In this document: in pieces, positions 1 through 7,405 of the stretch
Layout of the letters: each line of letters opens with the position of its first letter
Numbering within the stretch: position 1 is the stretch's first letter
Source: Verrucomicrobiota bacterium
GTDB taxonomy: Bacteria; Verrucomicrobiota; Verrucomicrobiia; Verrucomicrobiales; DEV007
Assembly (NCBI GenBank): GCA_020630975.1
Contig: JAHDID010000052.1
Span: forward strand, 1-40,688
DNA: 40,688 bases
Direction of reading: 5' to 3'
Made by a program: the position numbers and the translations under genes
The notes under the pieces: model-generated
The model's database searches: none
The model's input: the letters and a program-made list of their open reading frames with translations, nothing else
Told to the model about the DNA's origin: nothing

Positions 1-7
1 TTGCTGG

Positions 8-400
8 ATGGTTGGAAAACTTCATATTGGCAGTGTGAAACGGTTGGTTTTGATTCTGCCTCTGTTGGGTTTGATAGTGATGTGGCTATTGTCTCATTTC
101 TACATGTCTATAGGTGGGCGCAGTGTGAGTCGCACAGTCTTTGAGTTAATTTCATGGAAAGGAACGTTAGCAATTAGCTTGCATGAAAGTGACTTCACTT
201 ATTTTGCCCCATACTTTACTGTGCAACATTGCGATGGAGAGTGGGTGTATCGGCCAAGCATCTATGAAAGCTTATTCGGATCACTTGGTTTTTCTACTGG
301 TGCGGCAGCAGAGCCAGCAGGGGTGTGGGTGCCCTATTGGCTATTGTTTTCTGTTTACCTCGTGTTCGTGTATTTTTCTTTAGCGGCGCGCAAGCATTGA
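8..400 (+). CDS. Small two-helix membrane protein, unknown function
   Basis: Predicted 130 residues. A hydrophobic helix lies near residues 11-29 and a second near residues 107-126. Between them is a polar segment of about 70 residues, probably extracytoplasmic, followed by a short basic tail. The layout resembles small uncharacterised two-helix proteins common in Verrucomicrobiota and Planctomycetota, in which the second helix is introduced by a VPYWLL-like sequence, as here. The ATG at 8 is the first start seen; because the window begins only seven bases upstream, a longer N-terminus or an operon partner cannot be excluded. It converges with the transporter-like gene on the other strand, with a hairpin repeat between them. 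No function can be assigned. Confidence 0.6.
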   Translation: MVGKLHIGSVKRLVLILPLLGLIVMWLLSHFYMSIGGRSVSRTVFELISWKGTLAISLHESDFTYFAPYFTVQHCDGEWVYRPSIYESLFGSLGFSTGAAAEPAGVWVPYWLLFSVYLVFVYFSLAARKH

Positions 401-426
401 TGATTGTTGGAAGTTAGTGGAGAAAA

Positions 427-509
427 GTGGCGGCGAGCGCGTAGCGAGTGGAGTTTCATCGGTATTGGCGCATGGGCCCTGCAGCCACTCGCTAGGCGCT
501 CGCCGCCAC
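427..509. repeat. Short hairpin repeat related to the 99-bp family
   Basis: Arms at 427-451 and 485-509 are 25 bases each and complementary except at one position. The arm ends (GTGGC..GCGAGCG and CTCGCCGCCAC) and the segment AGCGAGTGGAGTTTC after the left arm match the 99-bp repeats near 28.7 and 40.5 kb, but the centre is about 16 bases shorter. The right arm overlaps the last codons and stop of the minus-strand gene ending at 492. It looks like a non-autonomous palindromic (MITE/REP-like) element. Confidence 0.75.
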
Positions 510-1592
510 ATGGTGCTTCTGGACCTGGGATAGGGTAGTGAGTAGCAATGCATACACTACGCCGACAAGAGTGAAAAAAGCGATGCCTACCAACTGGCTG
601 GTAGGGGAGAACTCTGGAGCGAAATAAGCTGGAACTAGGCAACCAAGGATGGCTGGTAGGTAGAGTGCACAGGCGAGTAGGGTGATGTAGGTATTCGGGA
701 CGTGAGCGACTTTTTGCAACGCCCAGGCACTGAATTGGCAAGCGAATCCTGCCAGCAGCCCGACGCCTGTGGCTAGGGCTAAGGAAATGTAATCGGTGAA
801 TGATGCTAAAGCCATACTGCCTGCGAGACCTGCATAGAAAAGCCAGTCAATGCTGAAGGTGCGTTTCAGTAATAGCCCAGTGATCGCCGCGCTGCTCATC
901 GCTGCGACTATGCTCGCGCTAGCGCTGAGGAAGATTGGGTTGAGAGATTCATTCTCAGTAAGAAAAGGAGCGAAGCTATTGTTGAGTAGAATAAAGAAAC
1001 AAACTGCCAGGGTCGATTTTATCTTTGATTCGCTAGCGATAGCTTCAAGGTTCTGTTTTTTTATTAGGCAGATAGTGAGCAAGATCGCCCCAGCGGTACC
1101 GCCGATCATCATCCCGCCTGCGAAGTCGTAATAACCAAAGGTAGACAGGAATCCTCCGCCCCAGTGCTGGCGACCTAGAAGCGGGTAGAGGATGGCTCCC
1201 GAGAGCACCGATAGCCCCAATCCACCTGCTAGACCTAGCGCGCGGTAGTGGATGGCTGCTAGGAGAATAATGAATGAGACGGCATAGCTAGTCTGCGCTA
1301 ACAGATCGAAGAGCATAAAGCCGCTGAGGGGCAATGTAAGCAGTGAGAATGTCTCGTCGCCGACGGGATACATCAGGCCAAAGCAGAAACAATAGGCTGC
1401 GCCGCCAAATGCGACGAACAGGCAGTTGCGCCACCAGATGCGCGATAGAGATCGATCTGATCGCGACGATTCAGCTAAGGATTGCACCAAGGTAGCAAGC
1501 GCAATGCTCGCAAGTGTCAGAGCTACCGCAATGAGCGTGACTGGATCAAAAAGAGAATCCTCTTGAGGAAGGTAGCTGCCGTAGATATCCAT
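492..1592 (-). CDS. Ammonium-transporter-fold membrane protein lacking the pore histidines
   Basis: Predicted 366 residues, almost entirely hydrophobic, with about ten or eleven membrane helices. The segment with WGGGFLSTFGYYDFAGG (residues 144-160) closely resembles the Amt/Rh signature, in which a Trp-Gly-rich stretch leads into DFAGG. In AmtB-type channels DFAGG is followed by VVH, supplying the first pore histidine; here the equivalent position (164) is glycine. Aligned on the later GC(I/L) motif (residues 317-319), the second pore histidine position is leucine (310). The protein therefore appears to keep the fold without the twin-His conduction site. It starts 19 bases after the Uma2 gene ends, so the two may be co-transcribed. 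Its last codons and stop lie within a hairpin repeat. Family call is moderate; substrate unknown. Confidence 0.6.
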   Translation of the reverse strand: MDIYGSYLPQEDSLFDPVTLIAVALTLASIALATLVQSLAESSRSDRSLSRIWWRNCLFVAFGGAAYCFCFGLMYPVGDETFSLLTLPLSGFMLFDLLAQTSYAVSFIILLAAIHYRALGLAGGLGLSVLSGAILYPLLGRQHWGGGFLSTFGYYDFAGGMMIGGTAGAILLTICLIKKQNLEAIASESKIKSTLAVCFFILLNNSFAPFLTENESLNPIFLSASASIVAAMSSAAITGLLLKRTFSIDWLFYAGLAGSMALASFTDYISLALATGVGLLAGFACQFSAWALQKVAHVPNTYITLLACALYLPAILGCLVPAYFAPEFSPTSQLVGIAFFTLVGVVYALLLTTLSQVQKHHVAASA

Positions 1593-1610
1593 CAGGCTAA
1601 CTCGCGGGTC

Positions 1611-2165
1611 CTATCCCATCTGGTAGAGATCAGCAAGAGATGTTTCGAAATCTAAGCAATCCACACGAACGATGCCGCCAGGTGCGCCATCCTCCTGCTG
1701 CCAGCCGGTTTCGGCGCGGTATAGCCAAGCTTGTTGGTTCTCTGGGTCCTGGTCGATCACTAGGTATTCCTGTAGGGTGTCGATCTGTTGGTAGGCGAAT
1801 AGCTTCTCTACGTGATCGGCTTTGTAGTCGCTCATGACTTCTATGAGCACTTTGGGCGATTTTTTATAGATTGGTTCGTTGTCTTCGGGATCGCAAACGA
1901 CCATGATGTCGGGGTAGTAAAGGTAGTCTTTACCATTCAAGGTCAGGTGCACTTTCATGTCTCCCTTGAAGGTGCGACAGCCGGAACCTCTCAAATGGGT
2001 GAAAAGCAAAACGAATAAATTACCTGCCACGATTTCGTGCTTTTCAGTTGCTCCAGCCATTTCGTAGATCCTCCCAGCTATGTATTCATGACGCTCCTCA
2101 GCTGACTGTTCCTCTTCGAGGTAGTCTTCTACGGTGCAAAGTGGCTGTAGGAGATTGAGCGTCAT
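1611..2165 (-). CDS. Uma2 family (DUF820) PD-(D/E)XK nuclease-fold protein
   Basis: Predicted 184 residues, the usual length for Uma2 proteins. The family pattern is clear: an N-terminal segment reading EERHEYIAGRIYEMAG (residues 23-38), a central YYPDIMVVCDPED (83-95) with the acidic residue after Pro85, a strand reading KVLIEVMSD (105-113) carrying Glu109, then Lys121 and a YLVID strand. These match the PD..ExV..K arrangement of the restriction-endonuclease-like fold. Uma2 proteins are abundant in cyanobacteria, planctomycetes and verrucomicrobia; their biological role is not established, though nuclease activity and links to mobile DNA have been proposed. It is upstream of the Amt-like gene on the same strand. 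The ATG at 2165 has no obvious Shine-Dalgarno. Confidence 0.85.
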   Translation of the reverse strand: MTLNLLQPLCTVEDYLEEEQSAEERHEYIAGRIYEMAGATEKHEIVAGNLFVLLFTHLRGSGCRTFKGDMKVHLTLNGKDYLYYPDIMVVCDPEDNEPIYKKSPKVLIEVMSDYKADHVEKLFAYQQIDTLQEYLVIDQDPENQQAWLYRAETGWQQEDGAPGGIVRVDCLDFETSLADLYQMG

Positions 2166-2262
2166 TACTGGATTAAGGGTAGCATAGAAGGTTGGTTTTA
2201 GACAGAATTAACCGGATTTTTTAGATTTCGAGTAGGCTGCAAAATTCGGTGTGAGGTATCTA

Positions 2263-2481
2263 TCAGCGTCTACTCAGGCGATCTACCTCCTTGGCCATCG
2301 AGTCTTTTTGACGGTAGTAAATGACAGAGCCGACCAGGGGAAGAAGCAGGATTAAGACAGTCATCACCCAGCGGTAGTGGCTGGGGAGATGATCTTTCTG
2401 TTTGCGGATGTCGCTGAGGGCAAATACTGCGAACAGTACCGCGAAGATAGCTGTTACCCAGTAGGTAAGCTCTTTCATCAT
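2263..2481 (-). CDS. Small PLDc_N-like two-helix membrane protein
   Basis: Predicted 72 residues with two membrane helices (about residues 5-22 and 38-56), the second ending LLLPLVGSVIYYRQ. The short polar hairpin followed by a W..-LLPL-G--IY motif is typical of the phospholipase D N-terminal (PLDc_N) small-protein family, which occurs alone or at the front of cardiolipin synthases. The tail is charged and probably cytoplasmic. It lies 53 bases downstream of purB on the same strand, with a small hairpin between them. The first two codons are both ATG, so the start is 2481 or 2478. Function of stand-alone members is unknown. Confidence 0.65.
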   Translation of the reverse strand: MMKELTYWVTAIFAVLFAVFALSDIRKQKDHLPSHYRWVMTVLILLLPLVGSVIYYRQKDSMAKEVDRLSRR

Positions 2482-2515
2482 CGGTACTTGGGGCGCAGCC
2501 TGTCGGGCGGCTGGG

Positions 2516-2535
2516 GAGCCACCCCTACGTGGCTC
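2516..2535 (-). terminator. Possible hairpin at the end of purB
   Basis: GAGCCAC (2516-2522) and GTGGCTC (2529-2535) are a perfect 7-bp inverted repeat with a 6-base loop, directly at the purB stop codon. No T-run follows on the minus strand, so this is a weak terminator or simply a structured intergenic element. Confidence 0.35.
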
Positions 2536-3953
2536 TATAGGATGGCTCCTGCTGTGTAGTCTGCGGCGCCATCGATACTGCCCACAGCACTATCGACCTC
2601 GGCGACGAAGGCATCGATCTGGGCGCTGACGGCACCGATGTTTTGGCGACCCTCGTCGAGTGCTGCTTGCAGCTGCGCAGCATCTAGTCCTATGCGGCCG
2701 TCGGTGACTAGGCGGTCGATCATGTCGTTTTTCTCTGACTCGCCGGAGCGGTAGGCTTTGGCGGCGGCTACGGCGTTCTCTTTGATGATCTCGTGGGCGG
2801 TCTCGCGACCGATGCCGTTCTTTACCGCAGTCATCATGATGGTGGTGCTGAGTAGGAAAGGTAGGTAGTGCTGGTTCTCAGCCTCGATCACGGCGGGGTA
2901 GGTCTCCATCTGATCGAGGATGGTGATGAAGGTCTCTAGCAGACCGTCGGCGGCGAAGAAGGCATCTGGTAGCATGACGCGGCGCACCACGGAGCAGGAG
3001 ACATCGCCCTCATTCCATTGGTCGCCGGCTAGCTGGCTGGCCATGGCGAGGTAGCCGCCGAGGATGGCTTTGAAGCCGTTGACGCGCTCGCAGCTGCGGC
3101 TGTTCATCTTGTGGGGCATGGCCGATGAGCCGACCTGGCCTTTGGCAAATCCCTCGCTGGCTAGCTCGTGGCCGGCCATGATGCGCAGGGTCTTTGAAAA
3201 GCTCGATGGCGCGGAGGCGATTTCGTTGAGCACGGAGACGGTCTTTAGATCGAGGCTACGTGGGTATACCTGGCCGACATTGGTCCACTTGCTGCCCATG
3301 CCCAGGTGCTGGCAGACTTTGCTCTCTAGCTCGAGAGCCTTGGCCGAGTCCCCCTCGAATAGGCTGAGTTGATCGAGCTGGGTGCCGACCGCGCCTTTGA
3401 GGCCACGCACGGGGTAGGTCTCTATCAGGCTCTGGAGCGATTGTAGGGCTTGGAGCATCTCCTCGCCGAACATCGAGTGTCTCTTGCCCATGGTGGTGAT
3501 CTGGGCCGCGACATTGTGCGTGCGAGCGGTGATCACTAGGTCGCGGCTGTCCTGCGCGTGGCGGGATAGACGGGCGAGCACAGCGCCTGCCTTGATGCGG
3601 ATCTGCTGCAGGGCACGGTGTACCTGAAGCTGTTCGACATTTTCTGTCAGGTCGCGGCTGGTCATGCCTTTGTGGATGTGCTCGTGGCCGGCGAGATCGC
3701 AGAATTCTTCGATCCTTGCTTTCACATCGTGTCGAGTGACTCGCTCGCGGGCATCGATGGAGGCGAGGTTGACTTGATCGATCACGCCTTCGTAGGCGGT
3801 GATCGCTTCCTCTGGGATGTCGAGACCGAGGTCCCGCTGCCCCTTCATCACAGCGACCCAGAGCTCGCGTTCGAGTTGTACCTTGCCCTCTGGAGACCAG
3901 ATGGCTTTCATCGGAGTGGTGGCGTAGCGCTCGGCGAGGACGTTGGGTATCAT
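2535..3953 (-). CDS. purB: Adenylosuccinate lyase
   Basis: Cleaves adenylosuccinate to AMP and SAICAR to AICAR, two steps of purine synthesis. The chosen start gives 472 residues beginning MIPNVLAERYATTPMKAIWS, the usual PurB beginning. The fumarase/aspartase superfamily signature GSSAMPHKMNSRSCE lies near residues 275-289, GMTSRDLTENV near 96-106 and an ARTHNVAAQITTMGKR segment near 143-158. The frame runs open to a TTG at 4016, but that extension overlaps a tandem repeat and does not resemble PurB, so ATG 3953 is preferred. The catalytic-loop variant (HKMN rather than KRNP) fits a divergent PurB clade. No purine genes adjoin it. The 5' region carries two copies of the 21-bp-period repeat. 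Confidence 0.93.
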   Translation of the reverse strand: MIPNVLAERYATTPMKAIWSPEGKVQLERELWVAVMKGQRDLGLDIPEEAITAYEGVIDQVNLASIDARERVTRHDVKARIEEFCDLAGHEHIHKGMTSRDLTENVEQLQVHRALQQIRIKAGAVLARLSRHAQDSRDLVITARTHNVAAQITTMGKRHSMFGEEMLQALQSLQSLIETYPVRGLKGAVGTQLDQLSLFEGDSAKALELESKVCQHLGMGSKWTNVGQVYPRSLDLKTVSVLNEIASAPSSFSKTLRIMAGHELASEGFAKGQVGSSAMPHKMNSRSCERVNGFKAILGGYLAMASQLAGDQWNEGDVSCSVVRRVMLPDAFFAADGLLETFITILDQMETYPAVIEAENQHYLPFLLSTTIMMTAVKNGIGRETAHEIIKENAVAAAKAYRSGESEKNDMIDRLVTDGRIGLDAAQLQAALDEGRQNIGAVSAQIDAFVAEVDSAVGSIDGAADYTAGAIL

Positions 3954-4000
3954 AGTGATGGTTTTGGCAATAGAATTGGTTCCCTTTGCCTTTGTCACGG

Positions 4001-4037
4001 ATTGTACCCTATTCAATAAAAATTGTACCCTATTGAA
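4001..4037. repeat. Tandem 17-bp motif, 21-bp period, purB leader
   Basis: Two copies of ATTGTACCCTATT(C/G)AA start at 4001 and 4022, exactly 21 bases apart, separated by AAAA. Read toward purB (minus strand) each unit is TTCAATAGGGTACAAT-like and contains TACAAT, one mismatch from a sigma-70 -10 box. The same motif, with the same period, recurs at 27172-27230 and 37350-37387. The pair lies about 48-84 bases upstream of the preferred purB start. Confidence 0.9.
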
Positions 4038-4134
4038 AATTGACTTCTAGCTTTGATAACTGCACACTAGAACATGGGTTTGGTGGCGGCAGAGGTGATT
4101 TTCCGGAATCCAAAGGGGCAAGGGGTGAAAGAAC

Positions 4135-4704
4135 TCAGGGCGTTGAGCGTCCTGTTACTTGGATGGCTGAGGGCAGACCGTCTTCACCATAGATGAAATC
4201 CATCTCCAGTTCCCAATGACCGGAAATCACTTCCAGTAGTTCTCGTCGGGAGAGATTGTCTGATTCAAAATTAAAGCCTTTACTGGAATCTGGTAAGTTT
4301 GATGTCTCATAGTGAATATCGTTCAGCGGGACTTGATCGAAAATTAGCGCCGGAGTCATGGCGCGGTACCTCACTTCAAATTTTTCGTTCAGCCAGTCAT
4401 CGAGGGCTTCGTATTCGGTGGCTAGAAATTGATAGGGCTCGCCGATGAGAGTCTGGACTTTCTCTTTGGCGATTTCGCTGTCTCCTTTTTCGTCTGAAGA
4501 ATTGGCGGTATCACTATCAATTGTTGAATGAGAGGAAAAAGAGGGAGGTTTTGTGTTGGGCTCGTCCTGTGAAGAGAGGTGGGTAGTCGGGCTTGAACTG
4601 GGGAACTGAATTTTCCATAAGTAGAGGGTGAATGCTACGAGCGCAGCAACTACAGCTAGTCTTACCCAAAACCGTTGATCATTACTGAGAGCATGCTTTT
4701 CCAT
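4135..4704 (-). CDS. Membrane-anchored hypothetical protein with possible STN-like domain
   Basis: Predicted 189 residues. A short basic N-terminus is followed by one membrane helix (about residues 13-30), then a Ser/Thr/Asp-rich linker (about 35-75) and a folded C-terminal part from about residue 80. The last 70 residues, with PLNDIHYET and LSRRELLEVISGHWELEMDF, have the alternating strand/helix feel of secretin/TonB short N-terminal (STN) domains, but this is a weak resemblance. Topology suggests a cytoplasmic N-terminus and a periplasmic domain. A modest AAAGG lies about eight bases before the ATG. It is downstream of another hypothetical gene on the same strand. No function is claimed. 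Confidence 0.55.
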   Translation of the reverse strand: MEKHALSNDQRFWVRLAVVAALVAFTLYLWKIQFPSSSPTTHLSSQDEPNTKPPSFSSHSTIDSDTANSSDEKGDSEIAKEKVQTLIGEPYQFLATEYEALDDWLNEKFEVRYRAMTPALIFDQVPLNDIHYETSNLPDSSKGFNFESDNLSRRELLEVISGHWELEMDFIYGEDGLPSAIQVTGRSTP

Positions 4705-4833
4705 TCGATTACCTTTTGTAGGGAGGGTTTCGATGGAGTTAGATTGTCAGTTTGCTGTGTGTATATCAAGCCTCAAATGGGAGAGGCTTGCAGTAGTTGG
4801 GGGAGATTTTTAGGGGATGTAAGGTATTGCGAA

Positions 4834-5172
4834 TTAGAGTCCTCCTTTACACTCTATTAACCTATCTGGAATATAGTAGGTTGCGGAGTATAATAGATCG
4901 TCATCTTTCTCCTTAAAATTTGTGAATGCCTTCCAAAACCATTTAGGATCGGTGGAACAAGATTTGCATTCGTTACAGGCAATTACGTCGTATAAATTTC
5001 CGTTTTTCCAAGGTTCGATTCCATAGATACCAAGGCCCAACTTTTCGACTCTCTGAAGAATAGTCGCAAAGTCTGAACTCGAGAAATATCTGATGTCCTT
5101 TGCGTCAAACCCATTATTTAGGTTTGCTAAGCCAACAAATACGAACCTGTCGAGATATTCCTCTTTGCTCAT
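4834..5172 (-). CDS. Small soluble protein of unknown function, lower GC than its neighbours
   Basis: Predicted 112 residues from the ATG at 5172 (MSKEEYLDRF). The frame could extend to 5217, but that overlaps the upstream sulfatase end and the longer N-terminus looks non-coding. The protein is acidic and aromatic, with an IYGIEPW segment and one CNECKSC cluster with paired cysteines that could bind a metal. There is no signal peptide or membrane helix. Base composition is visibly more AT-rich than in the flanking sulfatase, which suggests acquisition. The size and solitary position fit small cargo-type or immunity-like proteins, but I do not recognise a characterised family. Confidence 0.5.
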   Translation of the reverse strand: MSKEEYLDRFVFVGLANLNNGFDAKDIRYFSSSDFATILQRVEKLGLGIYGIEPWKNGNLYDVIACNECKSCSTDPKWFWKAFTNFKEKDDDLLYSATYYIPDRLIECKGGL

Positions 5173-5191
5173 TATGACGAAACCAGCTCCA

Positions 5192-6736
5192 CTACTCAGG
5201 TCTGAGCAATTTGCCATCCTTCTCAGGATAGACAGCCCCCATAGACTCGAGCTGGCGATTCATCTCGGCTAGCATCGCTTTGAGCTTTTCTGGCTGGGAT
5301 TCGGAGAGGTCGTTCTGCTCGTAGGGGTCGGCGGCTAGATTGTAGAGCTGGTAGTGCTGGCCGTCGGACTGGAGCTTATTTCCGTGAGTTTGTTCATCTG
5401 GCAGGGCGTGGTAGATGGCTTTCCAATCGCCGTCGCGCCAAGTGGTGAAGTAGTTGCTGCGGTGGCGACCGTGGGGGTAGTGCATGAGAAACTGGTCGGG
5501 GTGCTGGGGATCGTCGGCTGCTCCGGTGAGTAGGGTTTGTAGCTGAAATCCATCGACGGCGTGGTCGGTAGGCGTATCAGCACCGGCTATGGCTAGCACG
5601 GTGGGAAAGAGGTCGCAGACAGAGCCGATCTGATCCTGGATAGCTGCTGCAGGGATGGGTAGCGCAGCCTGGTGTGGGCGCTCAGCATCGGCGGCGGCCC
5701 ACGCGGCGATGAAGGGTACGCGGATACCGCCCTCATAGTGGGCACCCTTTTTGCCGCGCAGTGGCTCGGCGCAGGCTACCTCGTGCTGGTGGCCGAGGGG
5801 GCCATCGGAGCCATTGTCGCCGAGAAAGATGACGAGTGTATCCTCGGCTATGCCTAGTTCGGCAAAGTGGTCGAGCATGTCGCCGAGGGATTTATCCATG
5901 CCCTCGATGAGGGTGGCAAAGGCTTTGGCACTTTTCGGCTTGTCGGAGTCGGCGTAGTTGGCCTCGAATCGAGGATCGCTCTCAAATGGGCTGTGCACGG
6001 CGTAGTGGCTGAGGTGGAGAAAGAATGGCACTTCGTCCTTCACCGCTTGGGAGACGATCTCTTTGGCCTCTAGGGTGAGAGCCTCGGAGAGGTGGGTCTC
6101 GGTGTCGTAGTATTTCTCCAAGTGCGGAGGCGTGTGATCTCTGCGGCGTTCGTTTTTTGAGATAGCTCCATAGTGCTGCTCTGGGAGGTAGCTGCCAGGT
6201 GCGCCAAAGGCATCGCCGGCTACATTGATGTCGAAGCCTAGGTTAAGCGGCTCGTGGCCCTCTTTGCTAAACGGGCCAAAGTGGGCTTTGCCGACGTGCA
6301 TAGTGCGATAGCCTGCCTGGCTGAGCACGCCGGGTAGGGTGACCTCGCCTTTCTTCAGTCCTGCCCAGTCCCAGCCTGCAGGGCCGTAGGTGCCGCGATT
6401 GTCTTCGCGTGGATTGATCCAGTTGGTCGAGCGGTGGCGAGCGGCATTCTGCCCAGTGAGGATGGAGATACGCGTGGGTGAGCAGACGCTCATGGCATAA
6501 AATTGATTGAAGCGGATACCCTGCGCCGCGAGTCGCTCCATGCTCGGCGTGCGGTACCAGTCGTTGAGTGGGTGGCGCTCGGGCTGGCCGTCGGCATCGG
6601 TGAGAAATGGCACCGAGGTATCCATGACGCCCATGTCATCGACGAGAAAGACCATAATGTTGGGCTGTTTCTGATCGGCTGCCGATGAAAGGATGGGCAG
6701 TAGGGCTAAAGCGATGAGCGATAGAATACGAATCAT
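5192..6736 (-). CDS. Secreted sulfatase (formylglycine-dependent, type I)
   Basis: Predicted 514 residues with a signal peptide (residues 1-19, cut after SSA). The mature protein begins with the metal-binding strand NIMVFLVDDMG (26-36). The sulfatase signature CSPTR starts at Cys85, so maturation of this Cys to formylglycine is expected. Later motifs include GKAHFGPF, HLSHYAVHSPF and FLGDNGSDG, the last with the DN pair expected for calcium binding. Such enzymes remove sulfate esters from polysaccharides, most often from marine algae, in the periplasm or outside the cell. A second sulfatase lies at 31775-33235; no sulfatase-maturing enzyme is in the window. The start ATG at 6736 is fixed by the signal peptide. 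Confidence 0.93.
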   Translation of the reverse strand: MIRILSLIALALLPILSSAADQKQPNIMVFLVDDMGVMDTSVPFLTDADGQPERHPLNDWYRTPSMERLAAQGIRFNQFYAMSVCSPTRISILTGQNAARHRSTNWINPREDNRGTYGPAGWDWAGLKKGEVTLPGVLSQAGYRTMHVGKAHFGPFSKEGHEPLNLGFDINVAGDAFGAPGSYLPEQHYGAISKNERRRDHTPPHLEKYYDTETHLSEALTLEAKEIVSQAVKDEVPFFLHLSHYAVHSPFESDPRFEANYADSDKPKSAKAFATLIEGMDKSLGDMLDHFAELGIAEDTLVIFLGDNGSDGPLGHQHEVACAEPLRGKKGAHYEGGIRVPFIAAWAAADAERPHQAALPIPAAAIQDQIGSVCDLFPTVLAIAGADTPTDHAVDGFQLQTLLTGAADDPQHPDQFLMHYPHGRHRSNYFTTWRDGDWKAIYHALPDEQTHGNKLQSDGQHYQLYNLAADPYEQNDLSESQPEKLKAMLAEMNRQLESMGAVYPEKDGKLLRPE

Positions 6737-6965
6737 GACATCTATTATGAGGGCTCTGTCTCGACTGACCAGTTGCGCAAATCGGCAGGCAGATGGTAGC
6801 CTAAAAACTGATGGCCAATTTTGTAGAATGGACTGAGAGGGGCGGAGGGCATAAGGAAAATGAAGACTTCATACTGCGAGTGCATCACCCAACAGGGCGG
6901 GGACGGTATATGTAGCTTGTGAGGAGGCTGTAAAAGTAGCGCGCCAGTTCTCTTGGGCCGATCTG

Positions 6966-7394
6966 GTGGCTCAGTCGACTTGGGACGAAATTTTCTCTGC
7001 TGCAGATGCAAGAGTGGCCAGAGAGTGCTCAGGCTTTACTACCTTGATAGGTTTGGCCGTAGCACCAAGTTTTGTAGTGGGTGGGGCTGTGGGAGATAGC
7101 AAAGTCTATTTTCTTGAGGAGGGTGGCGATTTCAATGACCTGTCAGAGCGCCAAAGAAAAAATCCTCCAATTGGGGGAGGCTGTTCATGGACCACTCTGT
7201 TTCACTTGGCTGAGGCTAAAGGCTCGCTGCTGGTCGTTTCTGATGGCGTTTGGAAATATGCAGGATATGAGAACCTCAAAGATGCTGCGAAAGAGATTCC
7301 CAATGCGGGAGTCGAGGGGCTGCGTGATTGTGTTTTGTCGCGTCAGGGAGGCAGTTTGCCGGATGATTTTTCTATCTTGGGTATGAAGATTTGA
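6966..7394 (+). pseudogene. N-terminally truncated PP2C-type phosphatase remnant
   Basis: The open frame (142 residues from a GTG) matches the second half of a PP2C-type protein phosphatase: a TTLIGLAVA strand, GGAVGDSKVYFLEEGG (the GDS turn), LLVVSDGVWKYAGYE (the SDG metal-binding motif) and a terminal LPDDFSIL. The first half, including the DG metal-binding motif normally near residues 30-40, is absent. The same frame stays open upstream only to a TGA at 6861 and includes an EEAVKVARQF stretch that fits a PP2C helix. In a different frame an ATG at 6860 opens MKTSYCECITQQGGDG, typical of a gene beginning, then stops. A frameshifted or decayed 5' end is therefore likely. Activity is not expected. 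Its 3' end abuts the PHP gene. Confidence 0.6.
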
Positions 7395-7405
7395 GAAATC
7401 GAGTA

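Noticed and set aside
3954-4016. TTG start giving a 493-residue PurB
   Set aside because: The extension is encoded by the tandem repeat and does not resemble PurB N-termini.
6745-7011. Minus-strand 88-codon frame ending in LPADLRNWSVETEPS
   Set aside because: The last 35 residues look protein-like, but the frame overlaps the PP2C remnant and has no recognisable domain or start; left unannotated.
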